Below, piece after piece: positions 1 through 6,454 of a stretch of 9,969 bases of DNA. The notes below the pieces were generated by a model, which was not told the DNA's origin, did not search any database, and worked only from the letters and a program-made list of their open reading frames with translations. Within the stretch, counting starts at the first letter, position 1. The number at the start of each line of letters is the position of its first letter. The position numbers and the translations under genes were made by a program. Source of the stretch: CAIPSZ01 sp038065015 (GTDB lineage Bacteria > Patescibacteriota > Patescibacteriia > PEXW01); contig JBBTRU010000034.1 of assembly GCA_038065015.1 (NCBI GenBank), positions 1-9,969 on the forward strand, read 5' to 3'.

Positions 1-333
1 ATGTCTGATTATTGGATTATGGTAAACCATACGCCCACGGATGTTGTTAAAAAGGTGAAGATATTCCTAGAGTCAATGCAGAAGTCTAAATCAAGTGACT
101 ATCTCACAAGTCGTATTTCATTGCACGCAAGCAATCAAAGCGCGCAACTCATAAAGGTGCGGTATATATTTTTAGCAATACTGTTTTTTTACACAGTTTA
201 TTTCCTTCTACAGCGAACAGATTATGCCGATGGATACTTTGCCACTGCATTTGGAGTGGCCGGTGGTCTTTTTTTAATCTGGGGGATAGCAGCACTTATT
301 AAAAGGAACCTTCTAAAATCAAAATTAAAGTAG
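1..333 (+). CDS. small two-pass membrane protein, unrecognised (5' end uncertain)
   Basis: I do not recognise this 110-residue protein. The N-terminal ~50 residues are polar, with several Lys and Ser. Two hydrophobic segments follow, at about residues 54-70 (rich in Phe, Leu, Ile, Tyr) and 79-100 (Gly- and Ala-rich with one Trp). The end is basic (KRNLLKSKLK). This suggests a small inner-membrane protein with two spans joined by a short acidic loop (QRTDYADGY). The first ATG is the very first base of the window, so the true start may lie further upstream. The DNA is visibly more AT-rich than asnS and later genes, with codons such as ATA, AAA and TTT, like the small gene at 1696-1869. No signal peptide, catalytic motif or known domain is apparent. 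A 57-nt AT-rich gap separates it from asnS, which has its own promoter there, so the two are probably not cotranscribed. Confidence 0.6.
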   Translation: MSDYWIMVNHTPTDVVKKVKIFLESMQKSKSSDYLTSRISLHASNQSAQLIKVRYIFLAILFFYTVYFLLQRTDYADGYFATAFGVAGGLFLIWGIAALIKRNLLKSKLK

Positions 334-355
334 GGGTTATTTATACTTTTGTGAT

Positions 356-384
356 TTGCCAAAAAGCCGTAAAATCAGTATATT
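356..384 (+). promoter_or_regulatory. sigma70-type promoter for asnS, predicting a leaderless mRNA
   Basis: A -35 box TTGCCA (356-361) and a -10 box TATATT (379-384) are separated by exactly 17 bp; each matches consensus at five of six positions. Only six bases, TAGGCC, lie between the -10 box and the asnS ATG at 391. Usual +1 spacing puts transcription initiation on, or within a base or two of, the A of ATG. No Shine-Dalgarno sequence could fit, in keeping with a leaderless message. This rests on sequence match only. Confidence 0.6.
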
Positions 385-390
385 TAGGCC

Positions 391-1683
391 ATGATTGTTC
401 GGATTGCTGACATTGCTGGTTTCGACGGCAAAGAAGTTACTATCCAGGGCTGGGCAGCGAATGTGCGCTCCAGCGGCAAGATTGCGTTCCTGCAATTGCG
501 GGATGGTTCAGCAGGATTGTTGCAGGCCGTGGTGTCCCACGAGGCGGTTGGCGACACAGTTTTTGCGTCCGCAAAAGCCGTAACCATTGAGTCTTCGGTT
601 ATTGTGACGGGAGTGGTCAAAACCGAGCCGCGCTCGCCCGGCGGTTTTGAGCTGCAGGCCACCAACGTCGAGCTCATCCAAAAGGCGGAGGAATATCCCA
701 TTGGCAAGAAAGAGCACGGCCCGGAATTCCTGCACGATAACCGCCACCTCTGGATCCGCACGCCCAAGCAGGCAGCTATCCTGCGTGTCCGCGACACGGT
801 CATCTGGGCATTGCGGGAATTCTTCCGGAATGAAGGCTTTGTGCTCACGGATACGCCAATTCTCACGCCGACCTCTTGCGAAGGCACAACCACGCTTTTC
901 GAGACTGATTACTTTGGTCAGAAAGCCTACCTTTCGCAATCTGGTCAATTATATCTGGAAGCGTTAGCCTCGGCGCTCGGCAAAGTCTACGATTTCGGCC
1001 CCACCTTCCGCGCGGAAAAATCCAAGACTCGCCGCCACTTGACCGAATTCTGGATGCTGGACGCAGAAATGGCGTTTACGGATTTGGAACAGAGCATGGC
1101 CTTGCAGGAAAAAATGGTCATGCACGTCGTGCAGTCAGTCCTCAAAGAACGTCGCGCTGACCTCGCTATTTTGGAGCGCGACATTACTGCACTGGAAAAA
1201 GTTCAAACCCCGTTCGTTCGCATGACCTACGACGAAGCACTGACGAAGCTCAAAGAACTCGGCTCGGATATTGAGTGGGGGACAGACTTGGGCAACGACG
1301 ATGAAACGATTTTGACCAAAGCTTTTGACCGGCCAATTTTCGTCACGCGCTATCCAGTTTCAATCAAGGCCTTTTATATGAAGCCCGACCCGAAGAATCC
1401 GAAGGTCGCGCTGTGCGCCGACTTGCTGGCGCCGGAAGGTATAGGCGAGATCATCGGCGGCTCACAACGCGTGGATGACTATGACTTCTTGGTGAAGCGT
1501 TTGGAAGAGCATAAGCTCAACCGTAAAGACTTTGAGTGGTACCTAGACTTGCGCAAGTACGGCAGCGTTACGCACAGCGGTTTCGGCATTGGCCTGGAAC
1601 GCACCGTGGGCTGGATGTGCGGCTTAGCGCATGTGCGTGAAGCTATTCCTTTTCCACGTCTTATAAATAGGCTTACACCTTAA
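391..1683 (+). CDS. asnS: asparagine--tRNA ligase
   Basis: Cytoplasmic class IIb aminoacyl-tRNA synthetase charging tRNA-Asn with asparagine (ATP-dependent, via asparaginyl-adenylate). The 430 residues show the family order. An N-terminal OB-fold anticodon-binding domain (about 1-105, with IQGWAANVRSSGKIAFLQLRDG) comes first. The catalytic core follows: the AsnRS-type signature QSGQLYLE (183-190, where AspRS has QSPQQFKQL), motif 2 FRAEKSKTRRHLTEFW beginning at Phe206, and motif 3 GFGIGLERTVGWM with Arg404. Length is near the usual 430-470. The ATG at 391 is preceded by a promoter so close that the mRNA is probably leaderless. The C-terminus reads IPFPRLINRLTP, where relatives normally have Thr after PFPR. 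The last eight codons are AT-rich (CTT, ATA, AAT, AGG, ACA) like the following small gene. With the neighbouring AspRS it implies direct Asn-tRNA formation rather than transamidation. Confidence 0.96.
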   Translation: MIVRIADIAGFDGKEVTIQGWAANVRSSGKIAFLQLRDGSAGLLQAVVSHEAVGDTVFASAKAVTIESSVIVTGVVKTEPRSPGGFELQATNVELIQKAEEYPIGKKEHGPEFLHDNRHLWIRTPKQAAILRVRDTVIWALREFFRNEGFVLTDTPILTPTSCEGTTTLFETDYFGQKAYLSQSGQLYLEALASALGKVYDFGPTFRAEKSKTRRHLTEFWMLDAEMAFTDLEQSMALQEKMVMHVVQSVLKERRADLAILERDITALEKVQTPFVRMTYDEALTKLKELGSDIEWGTDLGNDDETILTKAFDRPIFVTRYPVSIKAFYMKPDPKNPKVALCADLLAPEGIGEIIGGSQRVDDYDFLVKRLEEHKLNRKDFEWYLDLRKYGSVTHSGFGIGLERTVGWMCGLAHVREAIPFPRLINRLTP

Positions 1684-1695
1684 GTCGAATATTCT

Positions 1696-1869
1696 ATGGA
1701 TTACCCAAAGGGAATTCTAGGGATACCACTACTTTTTATAGTAATTGTAGGAGTTGTAATTATTTTTGGTGTCTTGTGGTGGTATGCCGGTAAGCAGCAG
1801 GATGAAGAGTTGGATAGTTTTTTTAATCAAAATACGAATGTTTCACTTAGCAAGCCTCACATAAGTTAA
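1696..1869 (+). CDS. 57-residue single-span membrane protein, unrecognised
   Basis: A short open frame sits between asnS and aspS with 12-nt and 10-nt gaps, so it is probably read from the same transcript. It has one clear transmembrane segment at about residues 8-30 (hydrophobic Ile/Val/Leu/Phe run ending in a WWY interface). An acidic and polar tail follows (KQQDEELDSFFNQN). This suggests an N-out or N-in single-pass peptide with a ~27-residue soluble tail. Start context is TTCT before ATG, matching several genes here, with no Shine-Dalgarno sequence. Base composition is strongly AT-rich compared with both flanking synthetase genes and resembles the membrane-protein gene at 1-333, hinting at a separate origin. 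I cannot assign a function. The hydrophobic segment and conserved start context argue that it is a real gene. Confidence 0.6.
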   Translation: MDYPKGILGIPLLFIVIVGVVIIFGVLWWYAGKQQDEELDSFFNQNTNVSLSKPHIS

Positions 1870-1879
1870 CTTTCAAATA

Positions 1880-3271
1880 ATGCAACGCACGCTCGCCATA
1901 GAAACCCCAAAGTTCGTCGGCCAGGAGGTGAAACTCCAGGGCTGGGTGCATAACCATCGCCGTTTAGGGAAAATGGTGTTTATTGATTTGCGCGACCGCA
2001 CAGGACTCATTCAAGTACTTTTTATGAATGCACTGGCCGAACCGGCAAACCAGATCCGCCCGGAGTTTGTGGTGGAAATTACCGGCACCGTGGTGGAGCG
2101 CAAAGGCAAAGGTGCGAATCCAAATTTGCCAACCGGTGGCGTGGAAATCCACGCGAGCGCGCTCAACGTATTGAGTACAGCGGAAACCCCGCCGTTCGAA
2201 ATAAATAACGAGGAGAAGGCATCAAATGCAGGAGAAGAGCTCCGTCTGGAGTACCGCTACCTCGATTTGCGCCGCCCAACCATGCGCCAGCGCCTAGTTC
2301 TCCGCGCTGATATCAATGCCAGCCTGCGTAACTTTTTACGCAGCCAGGAATTTGTCGAAGTGGAAACGCCAATACTTACCAAAGGCACACCGGAAGGCGC
2401 GCGCGAGTACATTGTGCCTAGCCGTAATTTTTCTGGAAAATTCTACGTACTGCCGCAAAGCCCGCAGCAATTCAAGCAGCTACTGATGGTGGGCGGGGTG
2501 GAACGCTACTTCCAAATTGCCCGTTGTTTCCGCGACGAAGACCAGCGTGGCGACCGCCAGCCCGAGTTCACGCAACTGGATATTGAAATGAGCTTTGTGG
2601 ATGAAGAGGATTTACTCACCTTAGCTGAGAAAATGATTACCAATTTGGTGAAAGAAGTTGCGCCGGAGAAACACATTAGCCAAACGCCTTTCCCGCGGCT
2701 GACGTATGCGGAAGCCATGGCTACGTACAACACGGATAAGCCAGACTTGCGTAAGGACAAAAACGATCCGAACGAGTTAGCATTTTGCTTTGTGACCGAC
2801 TTCCCGCTTTTTGAGAAGTCGGAAACGGAGAAGAAATTAGTCGCCACACACCATTTGTTTACGTCGCCCAAAGACCCGGAAGGCTTCTTGGCTGGCACGG
2901 TGAAGCCCGAAGCGGCTTTTGGGAAGCAGTATGATATTGCCCTGAACGGCTTTGAGATTGCGGGCGGTAGCATTCGTATTCATAACTCCGCCTTGCAGCA
3001 AAAAGTTTTTGACGTGCTGGGTATTCCTAAAGAAGAAGCCGACATGCGCTTTGGCCACCTGCTCAAAGCCTTCAGCTTTGGCGTGCCGCCGCACGGTGGC
3101 ATTGCCTTTGGTTTGGACCGGCTTGTGGCCATCCTGGCGGGTGTTGAGAATATCCGCGAAGTCATTGCCATGCCGAAGACCGGTGATGCCCGCGACCCAC
3201 TGATGGGTGCGCCGTCCGCTTTACCGAAGCAGCAACTCGACGACGCGCATATTCAGATAAAAAAAGAGTAG
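1880..3271 (+). CDS. aspS: aspartate--tRNA ligase, bacterial type lacking the GAD insertion domain
   Basis: Cytoplasmic class IIb synthetase charging tRNA-Asp. The 463 residues give an N-terminal OB-fold (about 1-105) with GWVHNHRRLGKMVFIDLRDR, then the bacterial AspRS core: flipping loop and active-site region QSPQQFKQLL (193-202), motif 2 FRDEDQRGDRQPEF from Phe217, NGFEIAGGSIRIH, and motif 3 GIAFGLDRL with Arg414. Bacterial AspRS is normally about 580-600 residues because a GAD domain of over 100 residues interrupts the core. Here DKPDLR (286-291) is joined to LAFCFVTDFPLFE (300-312) through only about eight residues, so that domain is absent, with flanks that align well and no frameshift. 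Leu29 occupies the place of E. coli Leu30, associated with discriminating AspRS; this fits an asnS two genes upstream. The ATG lacks a Shine-Dalgarno site (CAAATA before ATG). The next gene starts 6 nt after the stop. Confidence 0.96.
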   Translation: MQRTLAIETPKFVGQEVKLQGWVHNHRRLGKMVFIDLRDRTGLIQVLFMNALAEPANQIRPEFVVEITGTVVERKGKGANPNLPTGGVEIHASALNVLSTAETPPFEINNEEKASNAGEELRLEYRYLDLRRPTMRQRLVLRADINASLRNFLRSQEFVEVETPILTKGTPEGAREYIVPSRNFSGKFYVLPQSPQQFKQLLMVGGVERYFQIARCFRDEDQRGDRQPEFTQLDIEMSFVDEEDLLTLAEKMITNLVKEVAPEKHISQTPFPRLTYAEAMATYNTDKPDLRKDKNDPNELAFCFVTDFPLFEKSETEKKLVATHHLFTSPKDPEGFLAGTVKPEAAFGKQYDIALNGFEIAGGSIRIHNSALQQKVFDVLGIPKEEADMRFGHLLKAFSFGVPPHGGIAFGLDRLVAILAGVENIREVIAMPKTGDARDPLMGAPSALPKQQLDDAHIQIKKE

Positions 3272-3277
3272 ACCTGT

Positions 3278-3580
3278 ATGACCGCGCTCTCCCCACTTCA
3301 AAAATTCCTGCTTAAGGAGTGCTTGGATAGCGCAGTGACCAAACGCAGTACCCTCAAAAAGTTTTATACCAAGCAAGCCAAAGTACCAAGTGTGGCTGAC
3401 CAGCAAAACGCCATTACCAAATCGCTCGAGCGACTCATTGACCGAGGCTATATGACCGGGTTTGGCCGGCGCACGCCGCAAAAGTGGTTTATCGAAAGCG
3501 TGCGACTAACCCCGGCAGGGCGGCGGGCTGGCAAAAACCTTCTTGGCAAACAACAGCAAATTCCTTTTCGAAAATATTAA
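3278..3580 (+). CDS. small winged-helix-like protein, unassigned
   Basis: A 100-residue basic protein between aspS (6-nt gap) and the deacylase gene (11-nt gap). Its layout resembles a winged helix-turn-helix: a first helix (SPLQKFLLKECLDSA, about 5-19), a linker and second helix, a likely recognition helix NAITKSLERLIDRGYMTGFG (about 44-63), and a wing-like strand with TPQKWFIESVRLTPAGRRAGKNLL (about 66-89). The phrase 'LERLIDRGY...VRLTPAGRR' is the style of MarR/PadR-like DNA-binding domains. No effector or metal-binding domain is attached. It could be a transcription factor, or a nucleic-acid-binding accessory of the translation genes around it. No known family is certain. The start ATG follows CCTGT with no Shine-Dalgarno site. 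An alternative overlapping frame extends the next gene backwards into this one, but that is judged non-coding. Confidence 0.75.
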   Translation: MTALSPLQKFLLKECLDSAVTKRSTLKKFYTKQAKVPSVADQQNAITKSLERLIDRGYMTGFGRRTPQKWFIESVRLTPAGRRAGKNLLGKQQQIPFRKY

Positions 3581-3591
3581 CCCCATACCCT

Positions 3592-4194
3592 ATGGCAATA
3601 GCCAAACCGTTAGAAAAGTACCTGAAAGCCGCAAAGGTGAAGTACAAAGTGATCCCGCATAAGACCGTATTCACGGTGTACGATTTGGCACAAACCTTGA
3701 AGTTGAAGATGGATCAGGTGGTAAAGTCGCTGCTGGTAAAAGTGGACCAGAAGTACATGTTGGTGGTGATGCCTGCGCACTACCGGCTCGACTTTGCCAA
3801 ACTTAAGAAAGTGCTGAAGGCGAAGAAGGTGGATATTGCCAAAGAAAAAGACATGCAAACCAAGTTCAACGTGAAGCCCGGGGCCATGACGCCTTTTGGC
3901 CCGGTGCATAAGGTGGAAGTAGTAGCTGATAAATCTTTAGGCAAAATTAAAGAAGCCCTCTTTTCGGCTGGAAGTTTTACCGACAGCGTCAACATGAAGC
4001 TCAAAGACTACCTCAAGCTCGTGGAGCCAACCTTGGGCGACATTGGCAAAAAGTTCCCGATTAAGCTGCAGTGGCAGACGGTAAAGGCTAAATCCAAGAA
4101 AGCGCACAAGAAAGGGAAGGGCAAACCCCGAACCACTCGCGGCGCTCGGGTTCAGGGCAAGGCCAAAAAGTTTAAAACCAAGCGACGCAAATAA
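3592..4194 (+). CDS. YbaK/ProX-type aminoacyl-tRNA deacylase with Lys/Arg-rich tail
   Basis: Members of this INS superfamily hydrolyse mischarged tRNAs in trans (for example Cys- or Ala-tRNA-Pro). The protein is 200 residues. The YbaK-like core spans about 5-150: HKTVFTVYDLAQTL (23-36), DQVVKSLLVKVD with Lys45 at the conserved catalytic-lysine position, and FNVKPGAMTPFG (92-103), the family's GxxPGxxTPFG loop. Exact tRNA specificity cannot be read from sequence. Residues ~165-200 form an extra tail made mostly of Lys, Arg, Gly and Ala, likely unstructured and RNA-binding. Residues 179-188 of it are encoded by a hairpin repeat also present near 9751-9798. The ATG at 3592 is chosen because homology starts there and it follows ACCCT; an upstream in-frame ATG at 3484 would lie inside the winged-helix gene. 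The stop TAA directly abuts the scpA ATG. Its place after two synthetase genes fits a tRNA quality-control role. Confidence 0.85.
   Translation: MAIAKPLEKYLKAAKVKYKVIPHKTVFTVYDLAQTLKLKMDQVVKSLLVKVDQKYMLVVMPAHYRLDFAKLKKVLKAKKVDIAKEKDMQTKFNVKPGAMTPFGPVHKVEVVADKSLGKIKEALFSAGSFTDSVNMKLKDYLKLVEPTLGDIGKKFPIKLQWQTVKAKSKKAHKKGKGKPRTTRGARVQGKAKKFKTKRRK
4125..4157 (-). repeat. hairpin repeat copy inside the 3' end of the deacylase gene
   Basis: Positions 4125-4140 (16 nt) and 4144-4157 (14 nt) are identical to 9750-9765 and 9785-9798. Here the two blocks are 3 nt apart; in the other copy they are 19 nt apart. Read on the minus strand the blocks fold into a stem CCCUGAACC / GGUUCGGGG (9 bp with one U-G pair). 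Inside it CGAGC / GCGAG can pair with two central G-A mismatches around a GCC loop. On the plus strand the U-G pair becomes a C-A mismatch, so the element's natural sense appears to be minus. It lies in frame in the Lys/Arg-rich tail codons. Confidence 0.7.
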
Positions 4195-4908
4195 ATGCAC
4201 TCGGTAAAAGTCCACACGTTCGAAGGGCCGCTCGACCTCCTGCTCCAACTTATTGAGCAGGAAGAGCTGGATATTTCCCAGGTGGCGTTGGCGCACGTTA
4301 CGGAGCAATACCTGCAAGCCCTGGAAAAATCCGACAACATTAGCGCCGAGGACCTCGCTGACTTTTTAGTTGTTGCGGCCAAACTCTTGCTCATCAAGTC
4401 CCGCATCCTGCTGCCCCAGCTGGCCGTGGAGGGGGCGGAAGAGGCGAGCGACCTGGAACGGCAGTTAAAGATATTTAAAGAGTATTTGGATGCCTCGCGC
4501 GGGATTGCAAAAATTATTCACAAACGCCGTTTTACCTTTGGTCGTGGCAAACCAGCCGTGATGATCGAGGAGAAATTTTCGCCGCCCGAGGGCTTGGAAA
4601 TGGGCACCATGCGCGAACTCTTCCTGGCCGTGCTGCGGGATATTGAACCGGTCATTGCCTTGCCCAAAGCGGTTATTGAAAAAACCGTGAGCATCTCGGA
4701 AAAAATTGAAGCCATCCGGGCGCTCATCCTGGATAAAGCCCTTATTTCTTTTAAAAGCATTATGGAAGATGCGAAGACGAAAACTGACGTTATAGTTTCT
4801 TTCCTCGCGCTCTTGGAGCTGGTAAAGCAGCGCAGCATCGTGGTCAAGCAAGGGGCGCTGTTCACCGACATTGCCATCCACCGTCTCGATTCGCCATCCG
4901 AAACCTAA
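4195..4908 (+). CDS. scpA: segregation and condensation protein A
   Basis: The kleisin subunit of the bacterial SMC-ScpAB condensin. It bridges the SMC head domains and binds ScpB dimers to compact and separate replicated chromosomes at the nucleoid. The 237-residue length is normal. The N-terminal signature FEGPLDLLLQLIEQEELDIS (9-28) and the helix DFLVVAAKLLLIKSRILLP (56-74) are hallmark ScpA sequences. The C-terminal ~70 residues (from about EKIEAIRALI) look like the winged helix contacting the SMC head. The ATG immediately follows the TAA of the deacylase gene with no gap, suggesting translational coupling. scpB begins 6 nt after the stop, the common scpA-scpB order. An smc gene is not in this window. 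Confidence 0.95.
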   Translation: MHSVKVHTFEGPLDLLLQLIEQEELDISQVALAHVTEQYLQALEKSDNISAEDLADFLVVAAKLLLIKSRILLPQLAVEGAEEASDLERQLKIFKEYLDASRGIAKIIHKRRFTFGRGKPAVMIEEKFSPPEGLEMGTMRELFLAVLRDIEPVIALPKAVIEKTVSISEKIEAIRALILDKALISFKSIMEDAKTKTDVIVSFLALLELVKQRSIVVKQGALFTDIAIHRLDSPSET

Positions 4909-4914
4909 CCTTCT

Positions 4915-5481
4915 ATGCTCGAGCAGAAAATTGAAGCCCTCCTCTTCCTGGCCGGCCGGCCGCTCTCGGTAAAGAAACTGTGCGACCTCACCGACGCAAA
5001 AAAAGCCGACGTGGAAAAAGCGGCTGAAGCGCTGGTGACGCAGTACGAATCGCGGACCAGCGGCGTGCTCATCCAGAAAGCCAGCGACAGCTACCACATG
5101 GTCACGCACCCCGACGTGCGCAGCTTGGCGCAAGCTTATGCCAAGGAAGAAGTATCGGGAGAATTAACGAAACCCAGCTTGGAAGCGCTCACGATAATCG
5201 CGTACCGCGGCCCGGTGACGAAGGCCGAACTCGAGCAAATCCGTGGCGTGAATTGCAGTCTCATCCTGCGCAACCTGCTCATCCGTGGCCTCGTTGAAGC
5301 CAAGTACGACAAGCCGCGGGCGACGACGGTCTATGACGTGACGCACGACTTTGTCCGGTTCCTGGGCCTGGCCAAAGTGGATGAACTGCCGGATTATATA
5401 AAACTCCATGACCATGCGACGCTCGAAAAGCTCCTCAACCCCGATGCCCAAGCGCAACAAGAAAATCTCCCCGCGGTCTAG
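4915..5481 (+). CDS. scpB: segregation and condensation protein B
   Basis: ScpB dimerises and binds the central part of ScpA in the SMC condensin complex. The 188 residues form two winged-helix domains, about 1-78 (KIEALLFLAGRPLSVKKLCDL) and 85-160. The second contains the well-conserved SLEALTIIAYRGPVTKAELEQIRGV (88-112) and the LLIRGLVEA recognition region. A Gln-rich end (about 178-186) is probably disordered. The start follows CCTTCT with no Shine-Dalgarno site. The 3' end overlaps the next gene by 38 nt, if that gene starts at 5444, in a different frame. Confidence 0.94.
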   Translation: MLEQKIEALLFLAGRPLSVKKLCDLTDAKKADVEKAAEALVTQYESRTSGVLIQKASDSYHMVTHPDVRSLAQAYAKEEVSGELTKPSLEALTIIAYRGPVTKAELEQIRGVNCSLILRNLLIRGLVEAKYDKPRATTVYDVTHDFVRFLGLAKVDELPDYIKLHDHATLEKLLNPDAQAQQENLPAV

Positions 5482-6454
5482 ACGCGCCCACGTCTTGCTG
5501 ACGCTCGCTACGTTCTTCGTGGGCGGCGTGGTTTCGGCGTGTGTAACCCTGGCCTACGTTTTCGTTGCCTATCCGAGTTTTCACGTTGTGCGTCCGTCGG
5601 TTGCTGGTGCATCGGCTGAACTGTGGGTGGCACCTGTTCGTCAGCCTGGCTCGGCCAGTGCCCCAACTGTGAGCGCGCCGGCCGGCCTGCTCATTGATGT
5701 GGAAACCGGCGCAATACTCTGGGAGCGAGCGGCCACCAATATGCGACCTTTGGCCAGCCTCACCAAACTCATTACCACGAGTGCGTACTTGGCCACGGCG
5801 CCAGCCCTGGATGCGCGCTTCAGTATTCCGGCAGACTTCCATACCAACGGCATTGCCGAGGTGGTTGAGCCGGGCACGGGCATTAGCAAACTCGACGTCA
5901 GCGCCGGCGAACGCGTGACCTACCGAGATCTCCTCGCCGCCAGCCTTATTGGCAGCGCGAACAACGCCAGTCTGGCGTTGGCACGTTCGGCAGGATTGAC
6001 CGCCAACGAGCTACAGCAATTTGCCGTTGGGCACGGCGGCCGGACCGTGCAGGTGGTGGAAGCCTCGGGCCTGGAGCCGGGGAATGTTGGTTCCGCGCAA
6101 GATGTGGCTGTCCTCGCGCACGTGGCCTTTAGCAATCCAACCCTCCAGTCGCTGGCTGGGCAGGCCAGCTACCACGTTACCACCAGCGGCGGCCGGGGAT
6201 TCACGGTGCGCACCACGAACGCGCTTATTGGCAAAGTAGGGTACAGCATAGTTGCCGGGAAGACGGGCTACCTGGATGAGGCCGGCTACAACCTGGTGGT
6301 GCAGGCGCGGCAGGCAGACCACGGCCTACTCTTGGTTTTGCTCGGTTCGCCAACCTCGGATGATCGTTTTGCCGATGCCGATGCCATGCTCCGTTGGGGT
6401 TTCGACGCCTTCGCCTGGCAGGTGGTGCGCGAAGGCAGTATGCTATCCCTATGA
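5444..6454 (+). CDS. membrane-anchored serine D-alanyl-D-alanine carboxypeptidase (peptidase S11 family)
   Basis: Penicillin-binding-protein-type enzyme that removes the terminal D-Ala of peptidoglycan stem peptides outside the membrane. With the start at 5444 it has 336 residues: a Lys/Arg-rich N-terminus (PKRNKKISPRSRR), an uncleaved-looking signal anchor at about 17-43, a Ser/Pro/Ala-rich linker, and the transpeptidase-like domain from about 70. All three catalytic motifs are present: SLTK with nucleophile Ser105, SAN (171-173) and KTG (273-275). There is no obvious C-terminal beta-rich PBP5 domain. The start at 5444 gives a short basic leader before the membrane span and follows CAACCCCG; in-frame ATGs at 5408 and 5414 would lengthen the overlap with scpB. 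The stop overlaps the tpiA start as ATGA. It implies a peptidoglycan wall. A related activity such as D,D-endopeptidase cannot be excluded. Confidence 0.88.
   Translation: MPKRNKKISPRSRRAHVLLTLATFFVGGVVSACVTLAYVFVAYPSFHVVRPSVAGASAELWVAPVRQPGSASAPTVSAPAGLLIDVETGAILWERAATNMRPLASLTKLITTSAYLATAPALDARFSIPADFHTNGIAEVVEPGTGISKLDVSAGERVTYRDLLAASLIGSANNASLALARSAGLTANELQQFAVGHGGRTVQVVEASGLEPGNVGSAQDVAVLAHVAFSNPTLQSLAGQASYHVTTSGGRGFTVRTTNALIGKVGYSIVAGKTGYLDEAGYNLVVQARQADHGLLLVLLGSPTSDDRFADADAMLRWGFDAFAWQVVREGSMLSL

Noticed and set aside
3484..3591. Upstream extension of the deacylase gene
   Set aside because: The added residues overlap the winged-helix gene in another frame and have no homology; the conserved domain starts right after the ATG at 3592.
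4465..5133. 222-codon minus-strand frame opposite scpA and scpB
   Set aside because: It is antisense to two well-conserved genes and its translation is His/Gly/Phe-rich without family features.
6394..6450. Upstream extension of tpiA
   Set aside because: It lies inside the carboxypeptidase gene; triosephosphate isomerases begin at the MKPIVIGNWKMN position.
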